A stretch of 64,000 nt of DNA from Alphaproteobacteria bacterium (GCA_012103315.1 WLWZ01000008.1:155019-219018); one strand, 5' to 3'. Positions 35,444 to 44,324 are shown, counted from the stretch's first letter. Program-made: numbers and translations. Notes: generated from the sequence alone by a model not told the origin.

Positions 35444-35487
35444 TTGACTCTCGTCCCACCTTATGATCTGATATTTCATGGATGAAA
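35444..35487 (+). promoter_or_regulatory. Candidate promoter with palindromic operator at the start site
   Basis: TTGACT (35444-35449) and TCTGAT (35467-35472) are spaced by 17 bases. A perfect inverted repeat TTTCAT-GG-ATGAAA (35474-35487) covers the predicted transcription start. A second, imperfect pair, GAAACGTTG (35484-35492) and CAACGTGTTTC (35507-35517), follows. The site is about 80-125 bases upstream of the eight-gene operon that includes an IclR regulator, a natural candidate to bind here. Confidence 0.4.
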
Positions 35488-35568
35488 CGTTGATTTATAT
35501 ATAAAACAACGTGTTTCGCCATAAAACGAGCCAATTAGGGGTACGCCCCGAAAAAGACGAGGGAGAGC

Positions 35569-35862
35569 ATGATGGATCATAACCCCTACCTTAAGAACGG
35601 TGCACCGATGAATGCCGATACCGGTCGCGGTCGTGTCGAAGACCCTGCCGCTATCGTCAATGTCCCCTGGCAGACCCGTCCTGCATCTCCTACCGAATTC
35701 GAGCTCGCTTTATGTGACGCGCTCACCGAGATATTTGACGCCGGGGCTGAAGAACTTTCTGAGATCGTCGCCGCGTTAAACGACAAAGGCGTCAAGGCCG
35801 CAGACGGATCAGGTTGGACCATCGAGAGTTTTCAGGCCGAAATGAAGAAGCAAAGCGCCTGA
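35569..35862 (+). CDS. Small recombinase-like helix-turn-helix protein
   Basis: 97 residues. FELALCDALTEIFDAGAEELSEIVAALNDKGVKAADGSGWTIESFQAEM (read in parts) predicts a helix-turn-helix like the DNA-binding end of recombinases. Proteins of this kind are often found beside Rieske oxygenase genes. There is no catalytic recombinase domain. Two ATG codons (35569, 35572) follow GGGAGAG; either could be used. It is the first gene of the operon and may regulate it or have a structural role with the oxygenase. Confidence 0.65.
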   Translation: MMDHNPYLKNGAPMNADTGRGRVEDPAAIVNVPWQTRPASPTEFELALCDALTEIFDAGAEELSEIVAALNDKGVKAADGSGWTIESFQAEMKKQSA

Positions 35863-35943
35863 CCTCGACTGGCCAACAACAAACACAGCGATAAAGACAT
35901 ACGGATCGAATATCGCAGCGTGCGAAGACATTAGGAGAGAGAC

Positions 35944-36984
35944 ATGGCTGACATTGATGTATCACCCGATGAGATAGAATCCCGTTTTGAAACCGGTCTC
36001 TTGAACCTGTGGTACCCGGTCCTACCGAGCTGGGCACTCAGCGATCAACCTCTTGGCATCACCCGCCTATCGCAGAACATCGCTCTATGGCGCGACAAAG
36101 ACGGGACAGTTCATGCCATTGAAGATCGCTGCCCGCATCGTGGTGCACGGCTCTCGCTTGGCTGGAATCTCGGGGACCGTCTGGCTTGCTGGTATCACGG
36201 CATCGAAGTAAACGGCGACGGCAAGGTTGAAAGCGTCCCCGCCATTGAGAACTGCACGATGGAGGGTCAGCACACGACCCGTTCTTACCCCGTCAAAGAA
36301 ACAAAGGATGCCATCTTCCTCTACTTCGGTGATGGCGCCCATGCCGAACCGCCCGAACTGGAATTTCCCGAACAGCTGGCGAGCGACGAGTTTGGTCATC
36401 GACTGTGTACGGCGACCTGGAAATGTAATTACCGCTACGCCGTCGATAACGTTATGGACCCAATGCATGGTGCCTATCTACACGCGCAATCCCATTCGAT
36501 GGCGTTCGGCGACAAGACCGCCAAGATGCGCGTGCGCGATACCAATGCGGGACTAGTATTCGAGAAAGTCGGCCAGCGCGACGTCAATTTCGACTGGGTC
36601 GAGATCGGTTTTTCCGGCGGCATGTGGATGCTGCTCTCTATCCCCTATCGCAAGAATGCCGGGCCCGGTGGCAGCTTTTATATCGTCGGATTTGTCACGC
36701 CCATCGATGAAGATCACTGTCAGGTCTATTTCTGGCGCACTCGCAAAATCGAAGGTTGGCAACGGGATGTCTGGAAATTCATGTACAAGACGCAGCTCGA
36801 AGGGCTGCATTGGGATGTACTGGAACAAGACCGAGTCGTCCTGGAAGACATGGCCCCAACGGCTCGCGATATTGAAGGGCTCAATGCCCACGATGTCGGC
36901 ATGACCCGCGTCAGAAGGCTGATGAGCCGTATGGCCAAACAACAGCTTACCGACCTCGCCACTCGCCAGGCGGCGGCCGAATAA
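35944..36984 (+). CDS. Rieske non-heme iron oxygenase
   Basis: 346 residues with ribosome site GGAGAG. The Rieske cluster ligands are Cys63, His65, Cys82 and His85 (CPHRGARLSLG ... CWYH). The catalytic iron motif is NVMDPMHGAYLHAQ. It resembles the oxygenase components of phthalate/vanillate-type systems and is clearly distinct from the oxygenase 1.6 kb upstream. No reductase is encoded in the operon. It is followed 27 bases later by a cupin gene. The substrate is probably aromatic or heteroaromatic; this is inference. Confidence 0.88.
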   Translation: MADIDVSPDEIESRFETGLLNLWYPVLPSWALSDQPLGITRLSQNIALWRDKDGTVHAIEDRCPHRGARLSLGWNLGDRLACWYHGIEVNGDGKVESVPAIENCTMEGQHTTRSYPVKETKDAIFLYFGDGAHAEPPELEFPEQLASDEFGHRLCTATWKCNYRYAVDNVMDPMHGAYLHAQSHSMAFGDKTAKMRVRDTNAGLVFEKVGQRDVNFDWVEIGFSGGMWMLLSIPYRKNAGPGGSFYIVGFVTPIDEDHCQVYFWRTRKIEGWQRDVWKFMYKTQLEGLHWDVLEQDRVVLEDMAPTARDIEGLNAHDVGMTRVRRLMSRMAKQQLTDLATRQAAAE

Positions 36985-37011
36985 TGACCTATTCAACTGA
37001 AAGGAACGATC

Positions 37012-37557
37012 ATGCCTGATTCAGCAGAATTTCAGAGAGAAGATATTGAGACCTGGGATCAGCCCGAAGACAAATCCTTTGATGAATGGATGGAGTCGCG
37101 AGTCGCCCGGTTTGAGACCCGAACCTATGACTGGGACGCGCTAAAATTTCAGGCGGATTACGACCCGAAATACGCCCGCGCACAATGCCGCTATATGGGC
37201 ACCGGTGGCGCTGGCGTTGAGCATGATGAGAACGTTGTTCCGTCCGAGCATTTCACCTTTTCAACCATGATCCTCCCAGCGGGTTCGGAAGGACCGCCGC
37301 ACATTCACGTCGATGTGGAAGAAGTATTTTTCATGCTGCGCGGCAGCATCCGACTGATCATCGATGGTGACAATGACGCACGCTATGAAACCATCCTTAA
37401 AGAACGAGATCTTATGTCGGTCCCTCCGGGGGTCTATCGCGAGTTGGTCAATATCGGCAAGGAAGAGGCGCTAATGCTGGTCATGCTCGGTAGCAAAAAG
37501 CCAGTGATCCCAACCTACCCTCCAGATCATCCTCTCGCGCAGCTGAAACGTAAGTAG
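37012..37557 (+). CDS. Cupin-domain protein
   Basis: 181 residues. The cupin core has STMILPAGSEGPPHIHVDVEEVFFMLRG, giving His-x-His and Glu of motif 1. Motif 2 is LKERDLMSVPPGVYRELVNIG, where Arg stands in place of the usual last His, so the metal site may be incomplete or altered. The N-terminal 60 residues are acidic and Trp-rich (ETWDQPEDKSFDEWMESR). It could be a ring-cleaving dioxygenase-like or accessory protein. It lies between the oxygenase and the hydrolase. Confidence 0.7.
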   Translation: MPDSAEFQREDIETWDQPEDKSFDEWMESRVARFETRTYDWDALKFQADYDPKYARAQCRYMGTGGAGVEHDENVVPSEHFTFSTMILPAGSEGPPHIHVDVEEVFFMLRGSIRLIIDGDNDARYETILKERDLMSVPPGVYRELVNIGKEEALMLVMLGSKKPVIPTYPPDHPLAQLKRK

Positions 37558-37573
37558 AGGGACAACGCGCGTA

Positions 37574-38413
37574 ATGGATTCTGTTCCGACGGAGCACGCG
37601 GTCGACAGCCGCTTTCCGACACGTACCATTGAGGCGGATGGCCGTACTTTCTCATATCGGGAAAGTGGCAGCGGCCCAGCGATGGTGCTGCTGCATGGTA
37701 TTGGGTCGGGATCAGGCTCATGGTTTAGCCAGCTCAAAGAACTATCCAGCGATTATCGGGTGATCGCCTGGGACGCTCCGGGCTATGGCGCAACGACTCC
37801 AGTCGACAACGCCTCTCCTATCGCTACCGAGTACGCAGCAGCGCTCGAAATACTGTTGACGGCCTTAGGCGTCGAGCCAGCAATTCTGGTTGGTCATTCA
37901 TTTGGCGCATTGAGCGCCGGCAGCTACGCCAGCACCCATAGCGAACTGCCAATGCTCATCCTCGCTGATCCTGCGAACGGCTATGGCGCCGTCGATGAAG
38001 AAACCCGCGCCAGCAAACGAGACCCCCGGATCAACGCAATTCGTACCCTGGGCCCAACCGGCCTTGCTGAGAAACGGTCATCGGCATTGCTCTCAGCAAA
38101 CGCTTCGGATGACGCATGGGATCTGGTGCGCTGGAATATGAGCCAGCTCAATCCGGGAGGGTATGAGCAGGCAGCACACGTACTCGCCAACAGCCATCTG
38201 ATCGGTGATGCACCTGCCTATGATGGGCCAGTTCTGGTGATGTGTGGCAGTGAAGATACCGTCACGCCGGAGACGGTTTGCCGTCCTGTCGCCGACGCCT
38301 ACCCGAACGCCCGCTATCAAACTTTACCTGGTGTCGGTCACGCTTCCTATGTTGAGAACGGGCCGCAGTTCAACGCCGCTATACGAGAATATATCGCGGG
38401 GCAACATGGCTAA
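37574..38413 (+). CDS. Alpha/beta hydrolase
   Basis: 279 residues. LLHGIGSGSGSW holds the oxyanion hole, GHSFGALSAG the nucleophile Ser, CGSEDTVTP the acid and GVGHASYVE the catalytic His. It resembles C-C bond hydrolases and enol-lactonases of aromatic breakdown (MhpC/PcaD types). It starts 16 bases after the cupin gene and overlaps the IclR gene by 8 bases. In the pathway it would act after ring cleavage. Confidence 0.85.
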   Translation: MDSVPTEHAVDSRFPTRTIEADGRTFSYRESGSGPAMVLLHGIGSGSGSWFSQLKELSSDYRVIAWDAPGYGATTPVDNASPIATEYAAALEILLTALGVEPAILVGHSFGALSAGSYASTHSELPMLILADPANGYGAVDEETRASKRDPRINAIRTLGPTGLAEKRSSALLSANASDDAWDLVRWNMSQLNPGGYEQAAHVLANSHLIGDAPAYDGPVLVMCGSEDTVTPETVCRPVADAYPNARYQTLPGVGHASYVENGPQFNAAIREYIAGQHG

Positions 38414-39227
38414 GGCCACCCCCCTCGAACCACCTCAAGATGCCGAACGCTATATCGTTCCGGGCCTTCAGCGCGGCATAGAAATATTGCGCGCCTTTGA
38501 TCGTCAGCGGACTCAGCTTGGCGCGCCTGAGATCGCCCGCGAGCTGGGTATTCCTCGCTCAACAGTCTTTCGTCTAATGCAAACGCTGGAACATATGGGA
38601 CTGCTGGAGAAGGTCGATCATTCCAGCGACTATCAACTCGGTATCGGTGTGTTATCGCTCGGCTTTGAATATCTCGCCTCGATGGAGGTTACCGAGCTTG
38701 CCCGGCCAATCCTCGACCGACTGCGCGACGAGACTGGGTTTTCATCACACCTCGCCATCCGCGATGGCACCGATATGGTGTTTGTCGTCAAATCCGCAGC
38801 GAAAGCAGCCTTTGCCAGCTCGGTCACTATCGGCACGCGGTTTCCAGCGCACGCGACAATTCTTGGACGCGTCATGCTTGCCGATCTCACAGATACCGAA
38901 CTGCAAAGCGTCTATCCATCCGACAAACTTCCCCGCTATTCTGACCAAACACCGGAAACACTCGCAGCCTTAAAATCAATTCTCGAAGACGATGCCTCTC
39001 GTGGTTACGCCCTAAGCGCCGCCTATTTTGAACATGGCATCGGATCTATCGCCGCCCCCGTACGGGATAGCAGCGGGCGTGTCATCGCCGCCATCAATGT
39101 CATCTTCCAGGATGGCAAGGTGGAGAAGGATCAATATATCGACCGGGTGTTGCAAGCGACCAGTGATCTGTCGCGCCAGCTCAACTATCACCCGGCAGTC
39201 AACAAGCAGGAAAGACTCACAGGATGA
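38406..39227 (+). CDS. IclR-family transcriptional regulator
   Basis: 273 residues from ATG 38406; the frame extends to 38244 but that part lies inside the hydrolase gene. The N-terminal winged helix (about 17-80) has PGLQRGIEILRAFD and ELGIPRSTVFRLMQTLEHMGLL. The C-terminal effector domain has SVTIGTRFPAHATILGRVML and SIAAPVRDSSGRVIAAINVIF. Embedded within the operon, it probably senses a pathway intermediate and controls the promoter region near 35444-35520. Confidence 0.9.
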   Translation: MAKATPLEPPQDAERYIVPGLQRGIEILRAFDRQRTQLGAPEIARELGIPRSTVFRLMQTLEHMGLLEKVDHSSDYQLGIGVLSLGFEYLASMEVTELARPILDRLRDETGFSSHLAIRDGTDMVFVVKSAAKAAFASSVTIGTRFPAHATILGRVMLADLTDTELQSVYPSDKLPRYSDQTPETLAALKSILEDDASRGYALSAAYFEHGIGSIAAPVRDSSGRVIAAINVIFQDGKVEKDQYIDRVLQATSDLSRQLNYHPAVNKQERLTG

Positions 39228-40021
39228 AGATCGATCTCAAAGGCCACACCGCCGTCGTCACAGGCGGCACGTCCGGCATCGGGTTAGCAACAGCGGGGTT
39301 GTTTCTTGACGCTGGTGCCAACGTGTCAATCTGCGGGCGCGACCAGGGAAGGTTGGATGAAGCGGCGGCGACTCTGACAGAACTTCACCCCGATGCAGCG
39401 CTGCTTGCCGTGACCTGTGATGTACTGGACACGGACAGTGTAGGAAATCTCGTCGAAAAAACCGTAGAACGTTTTGGGGGCGTCGACACACTCGTCAATA
39501 ACGCCGGCCAGGCGCGTGTCTCAAACTATGAAAACACCAGCGATGAAGCCTGGCGTGAGGAACTCGATCTCAAATTTTTCGGCCTGCTCAATCCCTCAAG
39601 AGCCTTTCAGCCTTATCTGGAAAGATCCGACGCTGCCGCAATTGTCTGTGCGAGTTCTATGCTTGCGCGTCAGCCGGAACCACATCTGGTAGCGACGGCG
39701 GCGGCGCGGGCAGGACAGTTAAGCCTGATCCATTCTATGGCACGCGAACTGGCCCCGAAGAACATTCGGATCAATTCGATCCTAATCGGAGTCGTTGAAT
39801 CAGCGCAATGGACCAGACGCTACGACGCGCTACCTGAGGGCAAACCAGCCTATGCCGACTACTTAAAGGAACAAGCCGTTGCCAAGGGCGTTCCGCTTGG
39901 TCGGTTCGGCAAACCGGAAGAAGCCGCCATGGCACTCTTCTTTCTCGGCACGCCATTATCGTCCTACACCACCGGTTCAACCATCGATCTATCAGGGGGG
40001 CTGTCACGCCATGTCGGATAA
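39224..40021 (+). CDS. SDR-family protein lacking catalytic Tyr and Lys
   Basis: 265 residues, overlapping the IclR gene by 4 bases (ATGA). The nucleotide site TGGTSGIG (13-20) and NNAG (92-95) are intact. The conserved Ser is at 145, but the YxxxK pair expected 13 and 17 residues later is Thr158 and Arg162 (VATAAARAGQ). Classical dehydrogenase chemistry needs that Tyr, so this is either a divergent enzyme or a binding protein. The end TTGSTIDLSGG is normal for the family. Confidence 0.82.
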   Translation: MKIDLKGHTAVVTGGTSGIGLATAGLFLDAGANVSICGRDQGRLDEAAATLTELHPDAALLAVTCDVLDTDSVGNLVEKTVERFGGVDTLVNNAGQARVSNYENTSDEAWREELDLKFFGLLNPSRAFQPYLERSDAAAIVCASSMLARQPEPHLVATAAARAGQLSLIHSMARELAPKNIRINSILIGVVESAQWTRRYDALPEGKPAYADYLKEQAVAKGVPLGRFGKPEEAAMALFFLGTPLSSYTTGSTIDLSGGLSRHVG

Positions 40022-41657
40022 AGCCACAGTCGGTGAGGTTATCACCGCCTTTCTTGAGGAATGTGGCGTCGGCGCTGCGTTTGGTGTGATCTCGATTCAC
40101 AACATGCCGTTCCTTGATGCCATCGGACAGCGCGGCAAAATCCGCTATATCAGTGCCCGAAGCGAGCCAGGTGCGGTCAATATGGCAGACGCCTATGCTC
40201 GCGTTGGCGCGCGGCTTGGTGTGGCTTTCACCAGCACCGGCACAGCCGCGGGGAATGCCTCCGGGGCAATGGTTGAGGCCCAAACCGCGGGCACATCGCT
40301 GCTCCACATTACTGGTCAGATAGATCTCGAACATGTCGATAAGGAGCACGGCTTTATCCATGAAGCGCGTGACCAATTGACAATGCTGAGGGCCGTTTCC
40401 AAAAGTGCCTGGCGCGTAACCGAGGCGACGAAGGCACTGGATATCTTCAAGTTAGCCGTCCGGGATGCAATGACAGCGCCAACGGGTCCGGTAAGCGTCG
40501 AGGTGCCTATCGATATCCAGCAGACTGAAATCGACTGGCCATCTGACCTGTCACCTTTGCTTGTTGCGATAACCGAGCCAGCGGCGGCGGCGCTCGACGA
40601 ACTGGCTGAACAGCTTATCAAGGCAAAACGTCCGATGTTGTGGCTCGGTGGCGGCGCCCGCCACGCCGGTGACACAGTAAACAGATTTATTGAGATGGGA
40701 TTTGGCATTGTCACCAGTACCCAGGGGCGCGGTGTCGTGGCGGAAGATCATCCGGCGACGCTCGGTGCCTATAATATTTATGGTGCGGTTGAAGCCTTCT
40801 ATGACAGCTGTGATGCGATGGTGGTCGCGGGGTCACGCCTGCGCGGCAATGAAACACTGAAATACAAGCTGCGCCTCCCACGACCTCTTTACCAGATAGA
40901 TGTCGATGGCCGGGCTGAGAAAGGCCGTCCCTATGTCCCCGATCAATTCGTATTGGGCGACAGTGCTCTAGCCTTAAATGCTTTGGCTGACCGCCTCGAC
41001 GGCAAGATGAAAATTGATCCTGATTTCATCACGGACCTCCAAGCCGCCCGCGCCAAGGCGGAAACATTCCTGCAAGAAGGGCTTGCCCCCTATGGCGACT
41101 TGTTAGCCGCCATACAGGAAGACGGTGGCGAAGATTTTCTGTGGGTTCGTGATGTCACGATCTCAAACAGCACCTGGGGCAACCGTGCCATCCTGATCAA
41201 CGGGCCGCGTGACGGCGTTCACGCGGCAGGCGGCGGTATCGGTCAAAGTATCCAAATGGCGATTGGTGCGGCGATTGCTGAACCGGATAAGCACGTCATC
41301 TGTCTCGCGGGAGATGGCGGGCTGCAAGTCAATATTGGTGAGTTGGCGACGGCGACTCAAGAAGGGGTACGCATCACGCTGATCCTGATGAATAGCCAGG
41401 ATTATGAAGTCATCAAGAATATTCAGGACGCACAGTATGGTGGCCGCCGTTATTTCTCTGACATTTACACACCTGACTTCGCAGCCGTCGCCGAGAGCAA
41501 CGGCTGGCAGTACGAGAAACTTTCCGATCTCAACAAGGCAAAGACGGCCATCAGCAGCAGCCTGAAAGCCAATGGCTCAACCATGATCGAAGTTGATATG
41601 GCGACAATTGGCGCATACGCTCGACCCTTCGGCGGCCCGCCGGTAAAGAAAGACTGA
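40011..41657 (+). CDS. Thiamine diphosphate-dependent enzyme (acetolactate synthase/decarboxylase family)
   Basis: 548 residues from ATG 40011, overlapping the SDR gene by 11 bases; the open frame begins upstream but inside that gene. The Pyr domain has the cofactor-activating Glu in ARSEPGAVNMADAYARVG. A central domain (about 190-320) follows. The PP domain has LAGDGGLQVNIGELATATQEG, with the GDG metal motif and NSQDYEVI. The family covers acetolactate synthase, benzoylformate decarboxylase, oxalyl-CoA decarboxylase and sulfoacetaldehyde acetyltransferase. A 2-oxoacid decarboxylase role fits the catabolic context, but the substrate is unknown. Confidence 0.85.
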   Translation: MSDKATVGEVITAFLEECGVGAAFGVISIHNMPFLDAIGQRGKIRYISARSEPGAVNMADAYARVGARLGVAFTSTGTAAGNASGAMVEAQTAGTSLLHITGQIDLEHVDKEHGFIHEARDQLTMLRAVSKSAWRVTEATKALDIFKLAVRDAMTAPTGPVSVEVPIDIQQTEIDWPSDLSPLLVAITEPAAAALDELAEQLIKAKRPMLWLGGGARHAGDTVNRFIEMGFGIVTSTQGRGVVAEDHPATLGAYNIYGAVEAFYDSCDAMVVAGSRLRGNETLKYKLRLPRPLYQIDVDGRAEKGRPYVPDQFVLGDSALALNALADRLDGKMKIDPDFITDLQAARAKAETFLQEGLAPYGDLLAAIQEDGGEDFLWVRDVTISNSTWGNRAILINGPRDGVHAAGGGIGQSIQMAIGAAIAEPDKHVICLAGDGGLQVNIGELATATQEGVRITLILMNSQDYEVIKNIQDAQYGGRRYFSDIYTPDFAAVAESNGWQYEKLSDLNKAKTAISSSLKANGSTMIEVDMATIGAYARPFGGPPVKKD

Positions 41658-41671
41658 TAGGGAGTAGGACT

Positions 41672-42445
41672 ATGGCCACTCAAGTAAAAACCGATTCCAC
41701 CGACGGCATTATCGACCGCATCGTTGCGATCCGCGACAAGTGGCATTTCAAACAACATCCGATGATGAAGCTCCTTGGCAAGGGTGAGTTAGACCTGCGT
41801 GTCTTGGCGGTCTACATGGCGCAGCACGCCAAATATGTGCGCTATGGCCTACAGGCTTTCGGCCATGTTTATGCCCGTGGCCCCGCCGATGTCCGTAAGA
41901 TGCTGGTCGAGAATATTGCCGAAGAGGAAGGGCTAATCGGCGGCAATACTGATCACGGTGCTCATGATCACATGCAGATGATTTACGACTTCTGCGAAAA
42001 GGCCGGCATGACCCAGGAGGAGGTCCTGAATGTTGATATGACCCCAGCTTGGTATGGTCGGGCGCTTTATTACCTGCATAGCGCCCGGGAAGAGCCAATT
42101 GGCGTTATTCTCGCAATGTTTTTCACGCAAGAAGGCCAAATGCCTGCCCTGAATGGTGAAATTGTCCTACCAGCATTCGAGAAACATTACGGGATCAAAC
42201 GGACAGATCGAGCCGCAGTCTTTTTTGCCGAGCACGAACTAGCGGATGAAGATCATTCACGGCGGCAACTCGACCTCGCTGCAAAATATTTGGATAGCCC
42301 GGCTCTTGAAGCCCGCGCCGAAGAGGTTGCCGAAGAAATGTGCCGCCTGCGTTGGGGCTGCACTTCAGAAACGTACCGGCACGAACACCTGAAAGATCTG
42401 GAAGAACTGCCGCCAGGAGTTCCTTCGCAATGGCGGAAGAACTAG
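41672..42445 (+). CDS. TenA/PqqC-like putative heme-oxygenase-fold diiron enzyme
   Basis: 257 residues, all-helical. KWHFKQHPMMKLLGKGEL, YMAQHAKYVRYGLQAFGHVYAR, ENIAEEEGLIGGNTDHG and EHELADEDHSRRQLDL carry Glu and His in positions that suit the metal site of heme-oxygenase-like diiron oxidases. PqqC and TenA, which share the fold, lack such a site. It could oxidise or cleave a small substrate with oxygen. It ends the operon, 14 bases after the ThDP gene, and converges with cobT with a 4-base overlap. Confidence 0.7.
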   Translation: MATQVKTDSTDGIIDRIVAIRDKWHFKQHPMMKLLGKGELDLRVLAVYMAQHAKYVRYGLQAFGHVYARGPADVRKMLVENIAEEEGLIGGNTDHGAHDHMQMIYDFCEKAGMTQEEVLNVDMTPAWYGRALYYLHSAREEPIGVILAMFFTQEGQMPALNGEIVLPAFEKHYGIKRTDRAAVFFAEHELADEDHSRRQLDLAAKYLDSPALEARAEEVAEEMCRLRWGCTSETYRHEHLKDLEELPPGVPSQWRKN

Positions 42446-43464
42446 TCGGGGTTCTTTTCCGCTACGCCTGCCTGATCAAATGATCCCATACCGGTGTGAC
42501 AGGCGACAGCTGCATGCAGGATGGAGACTGCAATAGCAGCGCCGGAGCCTTCGCCCAACCGCATTCCGAGATCGAGCAGTGCCTCTTTGTTAAGCTCCGT
42601 CAGAAGTTTGATATGGCCCGGTTCGGCCGACACATGCCCGACGACACAATGATCCAATGCCGTTGGATTTACCGCCTGCAATACCGCCGCTGCTGCTGTA
42701 CAGACATAGCCGTCCAGCAAGATTGGGATGCGCTGCATCCGTGCCGCGATGATTGCACCTGCCATCGCCGCCAGCTCGCGTCCACCAACGTGGCGCAACA
42801 CTTCAAGCCCATCCGTCATGGCACCTTTGTGCTTGGCGACACCTTCATTCACAACGCGAATTTTATTCTTCAGCGCGTCACCAACGACACCCGTACCCGG
42901 TCCAACCCAAAACTCCGCGTCCTGACCATAAAGCCCGTGACAGACCGCGGCTGCCGCCGTGGTATTACCGATCCCCATTTCACCAAGGCACAGAACGTCT
43001 AGTCCTTCCTCGACCGCAGACATGCCAAACGCCATCGCTTCAGCGCATTCATCGTCTTCCATCGCGGATTGTTCCATAAAGTTGCGGGTTGGAATCTCGA
43101 CCGCCACTTCATAAATCTTCAGCTCACAGCCTTGAATCTGGCACAGCTGATTAATCGCCGCCGCGCCTTTTTTAAAGCCCTCAACCATCTGTTCAGTAAC
43201 CTCAGCCGGGAAGGCAGAAACCCCTTCCGCTGTTACCCCATGGCTGCCAGCGAACACAGCAACCTGGCATCTTTCTGCCTTCGGCGGATGATGGCCCTGC
43301 CAACCACTTAGCCATTCGGAGAGTTCTTCAAGCCGTCCTAAAGCCCCTGGGGGTTTGACGAGGGTCGCTTCTCGCATTCTCGCGGCGGCCATCGCGCCAT
43401 CATTGGCAACGGGAAGGTCGCGCAGAAGATCGCGAATTTGATCGAGAGATTTAATCGGGTCCAT
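42442..43464 (-). CDS. cobT: Nicotinate-nucleotide-dimethylbenzimidazole phosphoribosyltransferase
   Basis: 340 residues. It makes alpha-ribazole phosphate from dimethylbenzimidazole and nicotinate mononucleotide for the lower ligand of B12. Signatures are VFAGSHGVTAEGVSAFPAEVT, CLGEMGIGNTTAAAA, GGRELAAMAGAI and, near the end, MRLGEGSGAAIAVSIL with the catalytic Glu. It is divergent from cobS with 104 bases between. No clear ribosome site is seen. It is not the cobaltochelatase subunit that shares the CobT name. Confidence 0.95.
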   Translation of the reverse strand: MDPIKSLDQIRDLLRDLPVANDGAMAAARMREATLVKPPGALGRLEELSEWLSGWQGHHPPKAERCQVAVFAGSHGVTAEGVSAFPAEVTEQMVEGFKKGAAAINQLCQIQGCELKIYEVAVEIPTRNFMEQSAMEDDECAEAMAFGMSAVEEGLDVLCLGEMGIGNTTAAAAVCHGLYGQDAEFWVGPGTGVVGDALKNKIRVVNEGVAKHKGAMTDGLEVLRHVGGRELAAMAGAIIAARMQRIPILLDGYVCTAAAAVLQAVNPTALDHCVVGHVSAEPGHIKLLTELNKEALLDLGMRLGEGSGAAIAVSILHAAVACHTGMGSFDQAGVAEKNPD

Positions 43465-43568
43465 TGAATCTATTGTCGTTTAAGGCCAATTTGTGCACCA
43501 GTAAGCCGAACCTTGCGCAAGAGCAAGAGGGCAACAAACGATGACAGCTAAATTGGTATACCGACCCC

Positions 43569-44324
43569 ATGGCGATTGCGTCTGAAATTAAACTTTGTAT
43601 TGGATTGCTGACGCGCCTCAAGGTCTCGTTTGACCCGAATGAGCCAGTAGCGACCCTGACCAGCGCCTGCCGGTGGTTTCCTCTTATCGGCGTTTTGGTT
43701 GGTGCCCTCTCAGGGGCCGCTCTTTTCATAGGCGAATTCCTGGACCTGCCGGAGAGTGTTACGGCGATGCTCGCAATCGCCGTTTCGGTCGTGCTGACCG
43801 GCGCGATGCATGAAGATGGTCTCGCTGATGTAGCAGATGGGTTTGGTGGCGGCAAAAACCGCGACCAAAAGCTCGAGATCATGCGCGATAGTCGTCTCGG
43901 TGTTTATGGCACACTCGCGCTAATTATCGATACAGCACTGCGCTGGGCGCTGCTAACTCAACTCCTGACCTTAGGGTGGCTGTTTGCTGCCGGATGCCTG
44001 ATCGCGGCTGGTGCAAGCTCACGATTGGTCACCCTTTCCCTTATGAAATCACTACCCGCCGCGAGATCAAATGGGCTCGGCGCCAGCACCGGCACACCAG
44101 AAACGACGGCGGTATTTACAGCCTTGTCCATTGCGTTTCTCGCCGTGCTTCCCCTAAAAGACTCATCACTTCTTATTGCCATTGGAATCAGCGTCGCTGT
44201 TGCCGTCGGCACCATCCATTGGCTTGCCAAGACCCAGATTGGTGGACAAACCGGTGACGTGTTGGGCGCTGGACAGCGCATTGGCGAGACTCTTGCACTT
44301 CTTTGTCTGGTAGTTGTCTCATGA
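43569..44324 (+). CDS. cobS: Adenosylcobinamide-GDP ribazoletransferase
   Basis: 251 residues, an integral membrane protein with several hydrophobic helices. RWFPLIGVLVGALSGAAL and the metal-binding AMHEDGLADVADGFGGG are diagnostic, as is GVYGTLALIIDTALRWALL. It joins adenosylcobinamide-GDP with alpha-ribazole to finish the coenzyme. Its stop overlaps the cobC start (ATGA). Confidence 0.94.
   Translation: MAIASEIKLCIGLLTRLKVSFDPNEPVATLTSACRWFPLIGVLVGALSGAALFIGEFLDLPESVTAMLAIAVSVVLTGAMHEDGLADVADGFGGGKNRDQKLEIMRDSRLGVYGTLALIIDTALRWALLTQLLTLGWLFAAGCLIAAGASSRLVTLSLMKSLPAARSNGLGASTGTPETTAVFTALSIAFLAVLPLKDSSLLIAIGISVAVAVGTIHWLAKTQIGGQTGDVLGAGQRIGETLALLCLVVVS

Noticed and set aside
38244..38405. 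N-terminal extension of the IclR regulator
   Set aside because: It is basic, low-complexity sequence encoded inside the hydrolase gene. The normal IclR start is at 38406.
39879..40010. N-terminal extension of the ThDP enzyme
   Set aside because: The extra residues are encoded within the SDR gene in another frame. The family start fits MSDKATVGEVITAF at 40011.
43465..43568. A second cobalamin riboswitch between cobT and cobS
   Set aside because: No B12 box and no CCACTGG-type core element is present in these 104 bases.
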